64,000 bases of DNA from positions 62,001 through 126,000 of the forward strand of contig NZ_BMWA01000001.1 in NCBI RefSeq assembly GCF_014650995.1. Reading direction: 5' to 3'. The position numbers and the translations under genes were made by a program. The notes under the pieces are model-generated. The model saw only the letters and a list, made by a program, of their open reading frames with translations. It made no database searches and was not told the DNA's origin. The stretch's first letter is position 1; every line of letters begins with the position of its first letter. This document shows positions 1 to 8,413 of this stretch, piece after piece. Source of the stretch: Streptomyces viridiviolaceus. GTDB taxonomy: Bacteria; Actinomycetota; Actinomycetes; Streptomycetales; Streptomycetaceae.

Positions 1-181
1 CCTGTTCACCCGGATCTACCTGCCGGGCGACGACGCGGCGCTCGCCGCCGACCCGCTGCTGGCCCAGGTGGAGGAGCCCCGCCGCGACACGCTGATCGCG
101 GCGGAGGAGGGCAACGGCACGTACCGTTTCGACATCCGCCTTCAGGGCGAGGGCGAGACGGTCTTCCTGGAGTTCCAGTGA
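1..181 (+). CDS. pcaG: Protocatechuate 3,4-dioxygenase alpha subunit, C-terminal end
   Basis: Only the last 59 codons are in the window; the first complete codon begins at base 2. The visible tail holds the typical C-terminal beta-strand segment of intradiol dioxygenase alpha subunits: LFTRIYLPGD early and YRFDIRLQGEGETVFLEF at the end. With PcaH it forms the non-heme Fe(III) enzyme that opens the protocatechuate ring to 3-carboxy-cis,cis-muconate. The stop codon overlaps the GTG start of pcaB (GTGA), so the two are probably translationally coupled. The identification rests on this motif and on pcaB and pcaL following directly. pcaH and the rest of pcaG should lie to the left of the window. 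Confidence 0.9.
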   Translation, partial: LFTRIYLPGDDAALAADPLLAQVEEPRRDTLIAAEEGNGTYRFDIRLQGEGETVFLEFQ

Positions 182-1521
182 CAGCTGCGGACATCCCTGC
201 CGACGCCGGCACGAGCCTGATCGCCCCCGGGTGGGCGGGCTCCCCGGCCGCCGCCGCGACCGGGGACGGCGCCTATCTGCGGGCGCTGCTCGACGCCGAG
301 GCGGCGCTGACCCGTGCGCAGGCCGCGCTGGGCCTCGCCCCCGAGGGCGCGGCGACGGCGGTGACCGACGCGGCCGACCCGACCCGCTTCGACGTGCGCT
401 CGCTGGCCGAGCGGGCCCGCGGCGGCGGGAACCCGGTGATCCCGCTGGTCGCCGATCTGACGAAGGCGGTCGGTGAGGAGTACGGCCCCTACGTCCACCG
501 GGGGGCGACCAGCCAGGACATCCTGGACACGGCGACGATGCTGGTGGCCGTGCGCACCCTGGGCCTCGTCCTCGCCGACCTGGACCGCACCGAGCGCGCA
601 CTGGCCCGCCTGGCCGCCGACCACCGCGACACGCCGATGCCGGGCCGGACGCTGACCCAGCACGCCGTGCCGACGACCTTCGGGCTGAAGGCCGCCGGAT
701 GGCGCTCGCTGGTGCTCGACGCGCGTGACCGGATCGTCGCCGTACGCGATGCGCTGCCCGCCCAACTGGGCGGCGCGGCGGGGACCTTGGCGGCCTTCGC
801 GGCGTACGGCGCGACGGAGCCGACCGCGCTGCCGGCGGCGTACGCCCGTGAACTCGGCCTCCGGGCCCCCCTGCTGCCCTGGCACACCCTGCGCACGCCG
901 ATCGCCGATCTGGCGGGCTGCCTGGCCTTCACGGCCGGGGCACTGGGGAAGATCGCCGCGGACGTGCTCACCCTCTCGCGGACGGAGATCGCCGAGGTCG
1001 CGGAGGGCAGCGGCGGCGGCTCGTCCGCGATGCCGCACAAGGCCAATCCCGTGCGGGCGACGCTGATTGCGGCCGCGGCCCGGCGCGCGCCGCAGCTCGC
1101 CGCCACGCTGTACGGCTCGCTGGCCGCCGAGGACGAGCGGCCGGCCGGGGCCTGGCACGCCGAGTGGGAACCGCTGCGGGAGCTGCTGCGGCTGGCCGGC
1201 GGTGCCGCGCGGGACGCCGCCGAACTCACCGAGGGGCTACGGGTGCACCCCGGGACCATGCGCGACCACCTCGGTCTCACGCACGGGCTGATCGTGTCCG
1301 AGCGGCTGTCCGCCGAACTGGCGCCGGCGCTCGGGCGGGCCCGCGCCAAGGCCCTGCTGACCGAGATCACCGAGCGGACCTACACCGAAGGCCGCGACCT
1401 GGAAGAACTGCTCGCCGCGGAGCCCGAGTTGAGCGGCATCGACGTCGGCGACCTCACCGACCCCGCTCGTTACACCGGCTCCGCCGAAATCCTCACCGAC
1501 CGTGCCCTGGAGCGACGTTGA
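178..1521 (+). CDS. pcaB: 3-carboxy-cis,cis-muconate cycloisomerase
   Basis: A 447-aa protein of the fumarase/aspartase superfamily that converts 3-carboxy-cis,cis-muconate to 4-carboxymuconolactone, the second protocatechuate step of the beta-ketoadipate pathway. The superfamily signature SSAMPHKANPV is present near residues 282-292 and carries the catalytic-loop serine; GATSQDILDT near residue 110 matches the first conserved block. The GTG start overlaps the pcaG stop, and the stop overlaps the TTG start of pcaL (TTGA). Length and gene order fit PcaB. It is a soluble cytoplasmic enzyme, expected to be tetrameric from the family. Confidence 0.95.
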   Translation: MTAADIPADAGTSLIAPGWAGSPAAAATGDGAYLRALLDAEAALTRAQAALGLAPEGAATAVTDAADPTRFDVRSLAERARGGGNPVIPLVADLTKAVGEEYGPYVHRGATSQDILDTATMLVAVRTLGLVLADLDRTERALARLAADHRDTPMPGRTLTQHAVPTTFGLKAAGWRSLVLDARDRIVAVRDALPAQLGGAAGTLAAFAAYGATEPTALPAAYARELGLRAPLLPWHTLRTPIADLAGCLAFTAGALGKIAADVLTLSRTEIAEVAEGSGGGSSAMPHKANPVRATLIAAAARRAPQLAATLYGSLAAEDERPAGAWHAEWEPLRELLRLAGGAARDAAELTEGLRVHPGTMRDHLGLTHGLIVSERLSAELAPALGRARAKALLTEITERTYTEGRDLEELLAAEPELSGIDVGDLTDPARYTGSAEILTDRALERR

Positions 1522-2639
1522 CGATACTCAACCACCTGACCGAAGGCCCCGAGTCCGCTCCCCCGCTGCTGCTCGGACCCTCGCTGGGCACCTCGTACGC
1601 CCTGTGGGACGAGGTGGCGCCCGAGCTGTCCATCGGGCACCGGGTGATCCGCTGGGACCTGCCGGGGCACGGCGGTTCACCGGCCCATCTCATCTCGGCC
1701 GGTGCCACCGTCGGTGACCTCGCCGACCTGGTGCTGGCGCTCGCCGACTCGCTCGGCGTGGAGCGGTTCGCCTACGCGGGGGTCTCGCTCGGCGGTGCGG
1801 TGGGTCTGCACCTGGCCCTGCACCACCCGGAGCGGGTGTCGTCGCTGGCGGTGATCTGCTCGTCGGCGCACTTCAACGGTGCGAAGCCGTGGGAGGAGCG
1901 GGCCGCGCTGGTGCGTGCCGAAGGGCTGGCGAAGCTCGCGGACAGCGCGAACGACCGGTGGTTCACCGGCGGGTTCACCGTGCCCGGACTGGTCCGGGAC
2001 CACCGGGACGCAGATCCGGAGGCGTACGCCGCCTGCTGCGACGCGCTGGCCGCGTTCGACCTGCGCGACGGGCTCGCCGGCATCTCCGTGCCCACGCTGC
2101 TGATCGCCGGGCGCGACGACCCGGCGACGCCGCCGGCGCATCTGCGGGAGATCGCGGACGCCGTGCCGGGCTCGACGCTGGTCGAGATCCCGGGTGCCTC
2201 GCACCTGGCGCCCGCCCAGTGCCCCGAGGCGGTGCTGACCGCGCTGCGCGCCCACCTCGGCGGAGGTGCCAGGCGGGGCATGGCGGTGCGGCGCGAGGTG
2301 CTGGGCGACGCCCACGTGGACCGGGCGCAGGCGCGGCAGACGCCGTTCACGGCCCGCTTCCAGGACTTCATCTCACGCTACGCGTGGGGCGAGATCTGGA
2401 CCGACGAGACGCTCTCGCGCCGCGAGCGCAGCATGATCACCCTGACGGCGCTGATCGCGCACGGCCACTACGAGGAGCTGGCCATGCACGTGCGGGCGGC
2501 CCGGCGCAACGGCCTCACCCCCGAGGAGATCGGCGCCGTGCTGCTGCAGACGGCCGTGTACTGCGGGGTGCCGGCGGCGAACTCGGCGTTCGCCACGGCC
2601 CAGCGGGTGCTGGCCGAGGAGGACGGCGCGGGGAGCTGA
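1518..2639 (+). CDS. pcaL: Fused 3-oxoadipate enol-lactonase / 4-carboxymuconolactone decarboxylase
   Basis: A 373-aa fusion. Residues 1 to about 250 are an alpha/beta-hydrolase with the nucleophile elbow GVSLGG and a late Asp/His pair (AGRDDP, ASHLAP), the PcaD enol-lactonase. Residues from about 255 to the end are a carboxymuconolactone decarboxylase domain (RERSMITLTALIAHG, then LHTP-like helices), the PcaC activity. Together they take 4-carboxymuconolactone to 3-oxoadipate. The fusion is the usual actinobacterial form, called PcaL in Rhodococcus and Streptomyces. The TTG start at 1518 is chosen because it overlaps the pcaB stop; the frame is open further upstream only as a shadow of pcaB. 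It ends 12 bp from a convergent gene. Confidence 0.93.
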   Translation: MTILNHLTEGPESAPPLLLGPSLGTSYALWDEVAPELSIGHRVIRWDLPGHGGSPAHLISAGATVGDLADLVLALADSLGVERFAYAGVSLGGAVGLHLALHHPERVSSLAVICSSAHFNGAKPWEERAALVRAEGLAKLADSANDRWFTGGFTVPGLVRDHRDADPEAYAACCDALAAFDLRDGLAGISVPTLLIAGRDDPATPPAHLREIADAVPGSTLVEIPGASHLAPAQCPEAVLTALRAHLGGGARRGMAVRREVLGDAHVDRAQARQTPFTARFQDFISRYAWGEIWTDETLSRRERSMITLTALIAHGHYEELAMHVRAARRNGLTPEEIGAVLLQTAVYCGVPAANSAFATAQRVLAEEDGAGS

Positions 2640-2651
2640 GCCGGACGGGCC

Positions 2652-5339
2652 TCAGCCCAGTCCGCATCCCGCCGCCAGCGCCTCTTCGGCCCGCGTCACC
2701 AGTCCGTCCGCGCCGCACGAACGCGCCAGCGCCAGGCCCCGGTTCAGCTCGGCCTCGGAGCGCGCCGCGATGCCGTACTCGACGCGGGCGGCGGCGTGCT
2801 CGTACTGGCAGGGCGATGCCTCCAGATAGGTGACCGCCTGGGCGGCGAGCCGGACAGCGCTCTGCCCGGTCTCCAGGGCGGCGGCGCAGCGCAGTGCCTC
2901 CCCTATGGCGGTGTCCGTGCCGAAGCGCTCGGCGTGGCGGCGGGCGTCCGAGGCCAGTCGCGCGGCCCGGGCCGGGTCCTCGGCGGCGAGGGCCCGGGCC
3001 AGGTCGGTCGCCCACGGAACCAGCACGGGATTGTGATGGCCCCGTGAGGCCGCCGCCTTCTCGGCGACCTCCAGCTCGTTGACGCCGTCCTTGGTGCGGC
3101 CGACGGCGAGCAGCAGCCGGCCCCGGACGACGCGCGGGTCCGGCAGCACGATCGTGGACGGGTACGGCGGGGCGAACCCGTACTGGCCGGCGACCGCCCA
3201 TGCCTCGTCGACGTGGCCGCGGGCGAGCAGGGTGTCGACCAGGTTGCAGATCGCGGACCAGTACAGCGGCAGCCCGCGGCCGACCCGCTCGGCGATGCGC
3301 AGCGACTCGCGCAAGGACGCCTCCGCCTCCTTCAGCCTGCCCCGCCTGCGGTGGCCGAGGCCGACGTAGGCGTGTGCGAGGGCGAGGGCGAGGTGGCCGC
3401 CGCTCCAGCCGGCCGTCTCGTAGGCGCGCAGGGCCTCGGTGAACAGCGCCTCGGCGCGGTCCAGCCGGTCCGTGTACGCGTAGGCGCTGGCCAGCATCAT
3501 CGGCAGTTCCAGGCCCCACTCGCTGTCGGTCCAGCCGAGCCCGGGTGCGAGGCGGCCGTTGACGAGGGCCCGGTCGCACAGCTCGGCGACCTGCTCGGCG
3601 TTCTCGCCGTGGGTCATGGCGTCGAAGCCGCGCAGGATCAGCAGGGCGCGTTCGGCGTTGTCGCGGCCGGTGCAGTTCGCGGCGATCTCCGCGAGACGGG
3701 CCGAGCGGCCGGGCGATGCCGTCTCACCGGCGTGGATGCCCTCCCACATGTACTGGACGGCCTGCAACCGCAGCCGCACGGGGCCCTCGGGGGTCCGGGC
3801 GGCCTCCGCCTCGACGGTGCGGACGGCCTCCTCCAGCTGGTCGTTGTGGAGCAGGGCCTGGGAGAGGCGGAAGACGGCGTCGACGCGCTCGGCTCCGTCC
3901 AGGCCCGGCATGGCGAGGGCGGTCCGCAGGTGGCCGATGGTCGTGGCGGGCGCGGTGAGCAGGGTGGCGCGGCCGAGTTCGTAGAGAACGCGGGCGTGCG
4001 TGTCCGGCAGCGGCGGTTCCTGCAAGGCGCGTTCGAGGCAGCGGCGGGCCGCGTCGGGGGCGCCGACGGCGAGGTGTTCGCGGGCGGCCTCCCGCAGTTG
4101 TCCGACGACCTCCGGGTCGTCGTCGGGGTGGACCCTCAGCAGATGGCGGGAGGCGGCCGCGGCCCCCAGCCCGGAGTCGGTGACGAGCTGGGCCGCTATG
4201 CCGTGCATGGCCGTGCGCAGGGCGTCCGGGATGGAGTTGTAGACGGCGGTGGCGATCAGCGGGTGGACGAACTCCAGGTCGTCGGCGGGCATCTGCCCGG
4301 CAGCCGGGTCGGGCGCGGTCAGGATGCGTGCAGTGCGCAGCAGCTCGGCGCAGCGGGCGGCGTCGTCGTGGTCCAGGGTGGCGAGCCGGGCCACCATGTC
4401 GACGGTGATGCCTGTGCCGAGGATGGCGGCGGCCCAGGCGAAGCGGGTGGCGTCCACGCCGAGTTGTTCCAGCCGGGCGACCAGGCCGCCGCCGCGGGCC
4501 GAGCGGTTCAGGGCGCGCAGTTCGCCGGCCTGGGCCTCGACCGGTTCCAGCTCGGTGTCCTGGACCTTGGCGAGCAGTTCGACGGTTTCGTAGGGGTTGC
4601 CGCCGGTGACGGCCCACACCTCGCGGCAGAACGGCGCGTCGGCGTGCGCGCCCAGCGTGGCGCGGGTGAGCCCGGCCGTCGCCTCCGGGGTGAGGGCGTT
4701 CAGCGTGGCGAAGTGGTCTCCCGCGGCGGCGATCGCGTCGAGGTGGCGGGCGCTGTCGCCGGTGGCGTCGCCGGGGCGGCGGGCGACGACGACCAGTACG
4801 GACGTCTCGTCGAGACGCTCGGCGAGCGCGGCCAGCCAGCGCAGGGTCTCCTGGTCCGCCCAGTGCGCGTCGTCGATGAGCAGCACCAGGGGCCATTCCC
4901 GGCGGGCGAGCCGGCGCACGGCGGCGACCAGGCCGTCGCACACGCCCTGCGGGTCGGCCTGCCGCTCACCGGGTTCCGCTATGCCGAGGGCGGGGCCGGC
5001 TATGTCGTACCAGTCGCCGAGGTAGTCGCGGGCCTCCTCGGGCAGCATCGACACGAGCGCGGGCTGCAGGAGTTGCCGCACGACGTTGAAGGGGACGGAG
5101 CGCAGGGTCTCGCCGCCGCGCGCCGACCAGACCGTGCAGCCCCGGGCCTCGGCGATGCGACGGGTCTCGGCCAGCAGCGCGGTCTTGCCGAATCCGGCCT
5201 CGCCCCGGCACACCAGCAGGCTGCCGGAGGACGAGTCGTCCGCGCACAGGGTGTCGACCGCCCGTGTGACGGCGGCGACTTCCGCGTCGCGCTCCCACAG
5301 GGAAGCCGAGGCGGCGGCCGTGGGCCGTACCTCCGTCAT
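2652..5339 (-). CDS. LAL/STAND-type ATPase without LuxR DNA-binding domain
   Basis: An 895-aa protein with the architecture of large ATP-binding LuxR (LAL) regulators. Walker A is GEAGFGKT (residues 46-53) and Walker B is LVLLIDDAHW (151-160). An NTPase domain follows, then a long helical TPR/MalT-like half. LAL proteins normally end in a LuxR helix-turn-helix; here the chain stops at AEEALAAGCGLG, just where that domain would begin, and the remaining 12 bp before pcaL cannot encode it. It could act through a partner protein, or it may be a truncated former regulator. The ATG start has a strong ribosome site (GGGGAGG, 7 nt spacing). A role in regulating the neighbouring pca genes or the MFS transporter is possible but not shown. 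Confidence 0.75.
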   Translation of the reverse strand: MTEVRPTAAASASLWERDAEVAAVTRAVDTLCADDSSSGSLLVCRGEAGFGKTALLAETRRIAEARGCTVWSARGGETLRSVPFNVVRQLLQPALVSMLPEEARDYLGDWYDIAGPALGIAEPGERQADPQGVCDGLVAAVRRLARREWPLVLLIDDAHWADQETLRWLAALAERLDETSVLVVVARRPGDATGDSARHLDAIAAAGDHFATLNALTPEATAGLTRATLGAHADAPFCREVWAVTGGNPYETVELLAKVQDTELEPVEAQAGELRALNRSARGGGLVARLEQLGVDATRFAWAAAILGTGITVDMVARLATLDHDDAARCAELLRTARILTAPDPAAGQMPADDLEFVHPLIATAVYNSIPDALRTAMHGIAAQLVTDSGLGAAAASRHLLRVHPDDDPEVVGQLREAAREHLAVGAPDAARRCLERALQEPPLPDTHARVLYELGRATLLTAPATTIGHLRTALAMPGLDGAERVDAVFRLSQALLHNDQLEEAVRTVEAEAARTPEGPVRLRLQAVQYMWEGIHAGETASPGRSARLAEIAANCTGRDNAERALLILRGFDAMTHGENAEQVAELCDRALVNGRLAPGLGWTDSEWGLELPMMLASAYAYTDRLDRAEALFTEALRAYETAGWSGGHLALALAHAYVGLGHRRRGRLKEAEASLRESLRIAERVGRGLPLYWSAICNLVDTLLARGHVDEAWAVAGQYGFAPPYPSTIVLPDPRVVRGRLLLAVGRTKDGVNELEVAEKAAASRGHHNPVLVPWATDLARALAAEDPARAARLASDARRHAERFGTDTAIGEALRCAAALETGQSAVRLAAQAVTYLEASPCQYEHAAARVEYGIAARSEAELNRGLALARSCGADGLVTRAEEALAAGCGLG

Positions 5340-5427
5340 CCCGCTACCTCCCCAAGTCGCCCGAACGACGTACAGAGCCTGAGCCTAGCCGTCCGACTGC
5401 CTGAGTGGTGGCCTGACCGGGCAGCAG

Positions 5428-5456
5428 TTGCCGTGACGGGTGACATGCGGTACAGC
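5428..5456 (+). promoter_or_regulatory. Candidate promoter for the MHS transporter
   Basis: TTGCCG and TACAGC are separated by 17 bp in the divergent 179-bp gap between the LAL-like gene and the transporter. The spacing suits the main sigma factor; the hexamers are imperfect. Transcription would start about 60 bp before the proposed GTG start. Confidence 0.35.
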
Positions 5457-5518
5457 GCGTGCGACGCGCCCGGCCCGTCACCAGCCAACCCGTCCGACCG
5501 AACGTCAACAAGCGTGAG

Positions 5519-6787
5519 GTGAGCGCCATTTACCAGGAACGACGCGACGACCGTCGCCGGGCCCTCGTCGCGGGCTCGGTCGGGAATCTCATCGAGTGGT
5601 ACGAGTTCGGCGTCTACGGCTACTTCGCGACCGTCATCGCGGCACGCTTCTTCACGCCGGAGGGCGGCAGCGAGATCGAGGGGCTGGTGAAGACCTACGC
5701 CTCCTTCGCGCTGGCGTTCTTCTTCCGGCCGGTGGGCGCGGCCCTGTTCGGGCGGCTGGGTGACCGGATCGGCCGCCGGCCGGTGCTGGTCCTGGTGATC
5801 GCGCTGATGACGGTGGCGACCGCGCTGATCGGAGCGCTGCCGACGTATGCGCAGGTGGGCGCTCTGGCGCCGTGGCTGCTGACCTTCCTGCGGGTGCTGC
5901 AGGGACTGTCGGCCGGCGGTGAGTTCGGCGGCGCGGTGTCGGTGATGACGGAGTTCGCCCCGCCGGGGCGTCGCGGGCTGTACGGCTCCTGGCAGTCGTT
6001 CACGGTGGCGCTCGGGCTGCTGGCCGGTGCGGGGGCGGCGGCGCTGCTCGCCACCGTGCTGACGCCGGGTCAGCTGAGCGCGTGGGGCTGGCGGCTGCCG
6101 TTCCTGATGACGCTGCCGCTGGGGCTGGGGGCGCTGTGGCTGAGGCTGCGGCTGGACGAGACCCCGGCGTTCCGTCAGGAGCGCGAGGAGGTGACGCCGC
6201 CCGCGGGTGAGGTCGTGCGGGCGATCGCGCTGGGCGCCGGGCGGATCATGGGCTGGGCGGCGGCCGGTTACACCTTCCTGGTCGTGCTGCCCTCGTATCT
6301 GCAGAGCAGTCTGGACGCGAGCTTCCAGCAGGCGCTGGTGGCCACCGTGCTGGCCAACCTGGGGTTCGCGGTGACGATCGTTCCGGCCGGGTACCTGAGC
6401 GACCGGGTCGGGCGGCGGGCGGTGATGCTGACCGGCGCGGTGCTGGTGGTGGTCCTCGCGGTGCCCCTGCTGGACCTGCTCCAGGACACCGGGGCGTCGA
6501 ACGCGGCGAAGGGCGCGGCGGTCCTCGGCGCGGGTGCCGTGGTGGGGCTGATGGCGGGGCCCGGTCCGGCGATGCTGTCCGAGATGTTCCCGACCCGGGT
6601 GCGCTACACGGGTCTGGGGCTCGCCTACGCCCTGTCGAATGCGGTGTTCTCGGGCTGCGCGGGGCTCGTCATCACCGAGACCGTCGAGCGGACCGGCAAC
6701 GTGGACGTGCCCGCGTACTACGCGGCGGCCACGTGTGCGGTGAGCGTGCTCGCGCTCCTCGCGCCGGGCACCAGAAGGGCGAGGTGA
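5519..6787 (+). CDS. MFS transporter, metabolite:H+ symporter (MHS) type
   Basis: A 422-aa integral membrane protein with about 12 hydrophobic segments. It opens with the MHS-family hallmark VGNLIEWYEFGVYGY and carries the loop motif GDRIGRRPVL between TM2 and TM3, with a second copy, SDRVGRRAVM, in the C-terminal half. MHS transporters import organic acids such as citrate, alpha-ketoglutarate, shikimate, proline/betaine and aromatic acids with protons. The frame is open from 5459, but the GTG at 5519 gives the usual short cytoplasmic N-terminus. It precedes anmK by 4 bp, so the two may be co-transcribed. Proximity to pca genes makes an aromatic or dicarboxylic acid substrate plausible, but the sequence does not decide it. 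Confidence 0.85.
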   Translation: MSAIYQERRDDRRRALVAGSVGNLIEWYEFGVYGYFATVIAARFFTPEGGSEIEGLVKTYASFALAFFFRPVGAALFGRLGDRIGRRPVLVLVIALMTVATALIGALPTYAQVGALAPWLLTFLRVLQGLSAGGEFGGAVSVMTEFAPPGRRGLYGSWQSFTVALGLLAGAGAAALLATVLTPGQLSAWGWRLPFLMTLPLGLGALWLRLRLDETPAFRQEREEVTPPAGEVVRAIALGAGRIMGWAAAGYTFLVVLPSYLQSSLDASFQQALVATVLANLGFAVTIVPAGYLSDRVGRRAVMLTGAVLVVVLAVPLLDLLQDTGASNAAKGAAVLGAGAVVGLMAGPGPAMLSEMFPTRVRYTGLGLAYALSNAVFSGCAGLVITETVERTGNVDVPAYYAAATCAVSVLALLAPGTRRAR

Positions 6788-6791
6788 GGGC

Positions 6792-7946
6792 ATGCGGGTG
6801 ATCGGGCTGATGTCCGGGACGTCGTACGACGCCATCGACGCGGCGGCGGCGGACCTGGAGCTGGACGGTGACAGTCTCGTCATGAGACCGCTCGGCATGG
6901 TGAGCGAGGAGTACGACGAGCCGCTGCGCCGGGCCCTCGCCGACGCACTGACCCCGGCCGCCGTGACACTCGCCGACGTGTGCCGGCTGGACACGCGGAT
7001 CGGGCAGGCGTTCGCGGCGGCGGCCGTGCGGGCGGACCGTGAACTGTGCGGCGGTCGGGCGGAACTGGTCGCGTCGCACGGGCAGACCGTCCATCACTGG
7101 GTGGAGGAGGGACGGGTGCACGGCACGCTGCAGCTCGGCCGGCCCGCCTGGATCGCGGAGGCGACCGGGCTGCCGGTGGTCGCCGACTTCCGGACGCGCG
7201 ACGTAGCGGCCGGTGGGCAGGGGGCACCGCTGGTGAGCCTGGTCGACCTGCTGTGGCTGCGCGGCCGGCCGGGCACGCCGGTGGCGCTGAACATCGGGGG
7301 CATCGCCAATCTGACCGCTCCCGACGGGACCGCCTTCGACACCGGTCCGGGCTGCGCGCTGATCGACGCCGCGGCGCGGGGCTTCAGCGGCGGGCGCCTG
7401 GCGTACGACGCCGACGGGGCGCTGGCCGCCGCGGGCACCGTGCACGAGGGGCTGCTGCGCCGGCTGCTCGACGAGCCGTACTACGCGCTGCCCGCGCCCA
7501 AGACGACGGGCAAGGAGCTGTTCCACCTCGGTCATCTGCGCGACGCGCTCGCCGGGTTCGGGACGCTGCCCGCGGAGGACGTCGTCGCCACGCTCACGCG
7601 GCTCACGGCCCGGACGGTCGCGGACGCGGTGCGCTCGGTGGGCGCGACGGAGGTGATCGCCTCGGGCGGCGGCACCCGCAACCCGGTGCTGATGGACATG
7701 CTCGCGGGCCTGCTGCCGGACACGGCGTTGCGCACCTCCGACGAACTGGGGCTCGCGTCGCAGGCGAAGGAGGCGTACGCGTTCGCGGTGCTCGGGTTCC
7801 TGACCGCGCACGGCCTGCCGGGCACCGAGCCGGCGAGCACGGGCGCGCGGCACGGCAGCGTGCTCGGCTCGGTGACGCCCGGCCGGGAGCAGCTGCGGCT
7901 GCCACCGCCGGCCCGCGAGCGGCCGGTGCGGCTGGTGCTGCGCTGA
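6792..7946 (+). CDS. anmK: Anhydro-N-acetylmuramic acid kinase
   Basis: 384 aa, the expected length for AnmK. The N-terminal phosphate-binding motif is MSGTSYDAID, where most homologues have MSGTSxDGxD; NIGGIANLT lies near residue 165 and the ASGGGTRNP block near residue 292. The enzyme hydrolyses the 1,6-anhydro ring of anhydro-MurNAc while phosphorylating it to MurNAc-6-phosphate, recycling cell-wall sugar in the cytoplasm. The ATG start has GGTGAGG just upstream and lies 4 bp after the transporter stop. That spacing raises the question whether the MHS transporter brings in a muropeptide-derived or amino-sugar substrate, which would be unusual for its family. The C-terminus is a Pro/Arg-rich tail of about 40 residues. 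Confidence 0.93.
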   Translation: MRVIGLMSGTSYDAIDAAAADLELDGDSLVMRPLGMVSEEYDEPLRRALADALTPAAVTLADVCRLDTRIGQAFAAAAVRADRELCGGRAELVASHGQTVHHWVEEGRVHGTLQLGRPAWIAEATGLPVVADFRTRDVAAGGQGAPLVSLVDLLWLRGRPGTPVALNIGGIANLTAPDGTAFDTGPGCALIDAAARGFSGGRLAYDADGALAAAGTVHEGLLRRLLDEPYYALPAPKTTGKELFHLGHLRDALAGFGTLPAEDVVATLTRLTARTVADAVRSVGATEVIASGGGTRNPVLMDMLAGLLPDTALRTSDELGLASQAKEAYAFAVLGFLTAHGLPGTEPASTGARHGSVLGSVTPGREQLRLPPPARERPVRLVLR

Positions 7947-7989
7947 GCGGCGGGCCCACGGGATCCGCCGAGCCCTTCAGGCCGGGCCG

Positions 7990-8270
7990 CCGAGCCGACT
8001 GCGGCTGAGGCGCCGGGCCGCGGACCCGTACCGGCAGGGCAGCCGAGCCGGTTGCGGCCAGCCCGCGGATACTTCGCGCACCCAGCAGAGCCCCGGGTCG
8101 GCTGCGACACAACCGCGAAATCCCGCGACCTGTACCAACGGGCCGCCGAGCCGACTGCGGCACAGACGCCGGTGCTCCGCGAACCCGCACCGGCAAAGCC
8201 CCCAAGCCGACTGCAACACAACCGCGGAACCCCGCGACCCGTACCAACGGGCCGCCGAGCCGACTGCGGC
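7990..8270. repeat. Degenerate tandem repeat, ~53-bp period, six copies
   Basis: The 467-bp gap between anmK and the DUF2510 gene holds no convincing gene. It contains six copies of a core close to CCGAGCCGACTGCGGC, starting at 7990, 8043, 8093, 8146, 8202 and 8255 (spacings 53, 50, 53, 56, 53). Between cores lies a second conserved block resembling GACCCGTACCGGCAGGG (around 8023, 8128, 8182, 8237 and 8291). Copies at 8146 and 8255 are identical in the core; that at 8093 is the most diverged. The spacings are not multiples of three throughout and the open frames across it look incidental, so this reads as a non-coding array. Confidence 0.85.
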
Positions 8271-8413
8271 ACAGGCGTGAAAGCGCCCGGACCCGTACCG
8301 GCAGGGATGGGAGCAGCCTGGTCGCCGGATTTCGCCGGGGCGGGGTGGGTCGGGATCTGTTCGTGACCGACTCCTCTCATCCCCCTTTCACCGACGCCTC
8401 ATACGGTGGGGGC

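Noticed and set aside
3213..5522. 769-codon plus-strand open frame opposite the LAL-like gene
   Set aside because: It is the shadow of the minus-strand gene: long Gly/Val/Arg-rich translation with no motifs, as expected opposite high-GC coding sequence. The same applies to the long frames opposite the phospholipase (12149-14206), SWIM (15681-17945), VWA (17774-20278), 1669-aa (21638-24514) and GH13 (34159-35991) genes.
7990..8270. CRISPR array
   Set aside because: The repeat core is degenerate, spacers are themselves similar to each other, and no cas gene is present.
7947..8413. Coding frames across the 53-bp repeat
   Set aside because: Unit spacing is not consistently a multiple of three and no frame has a ribosome site or typical codon use; treated as non-coding.
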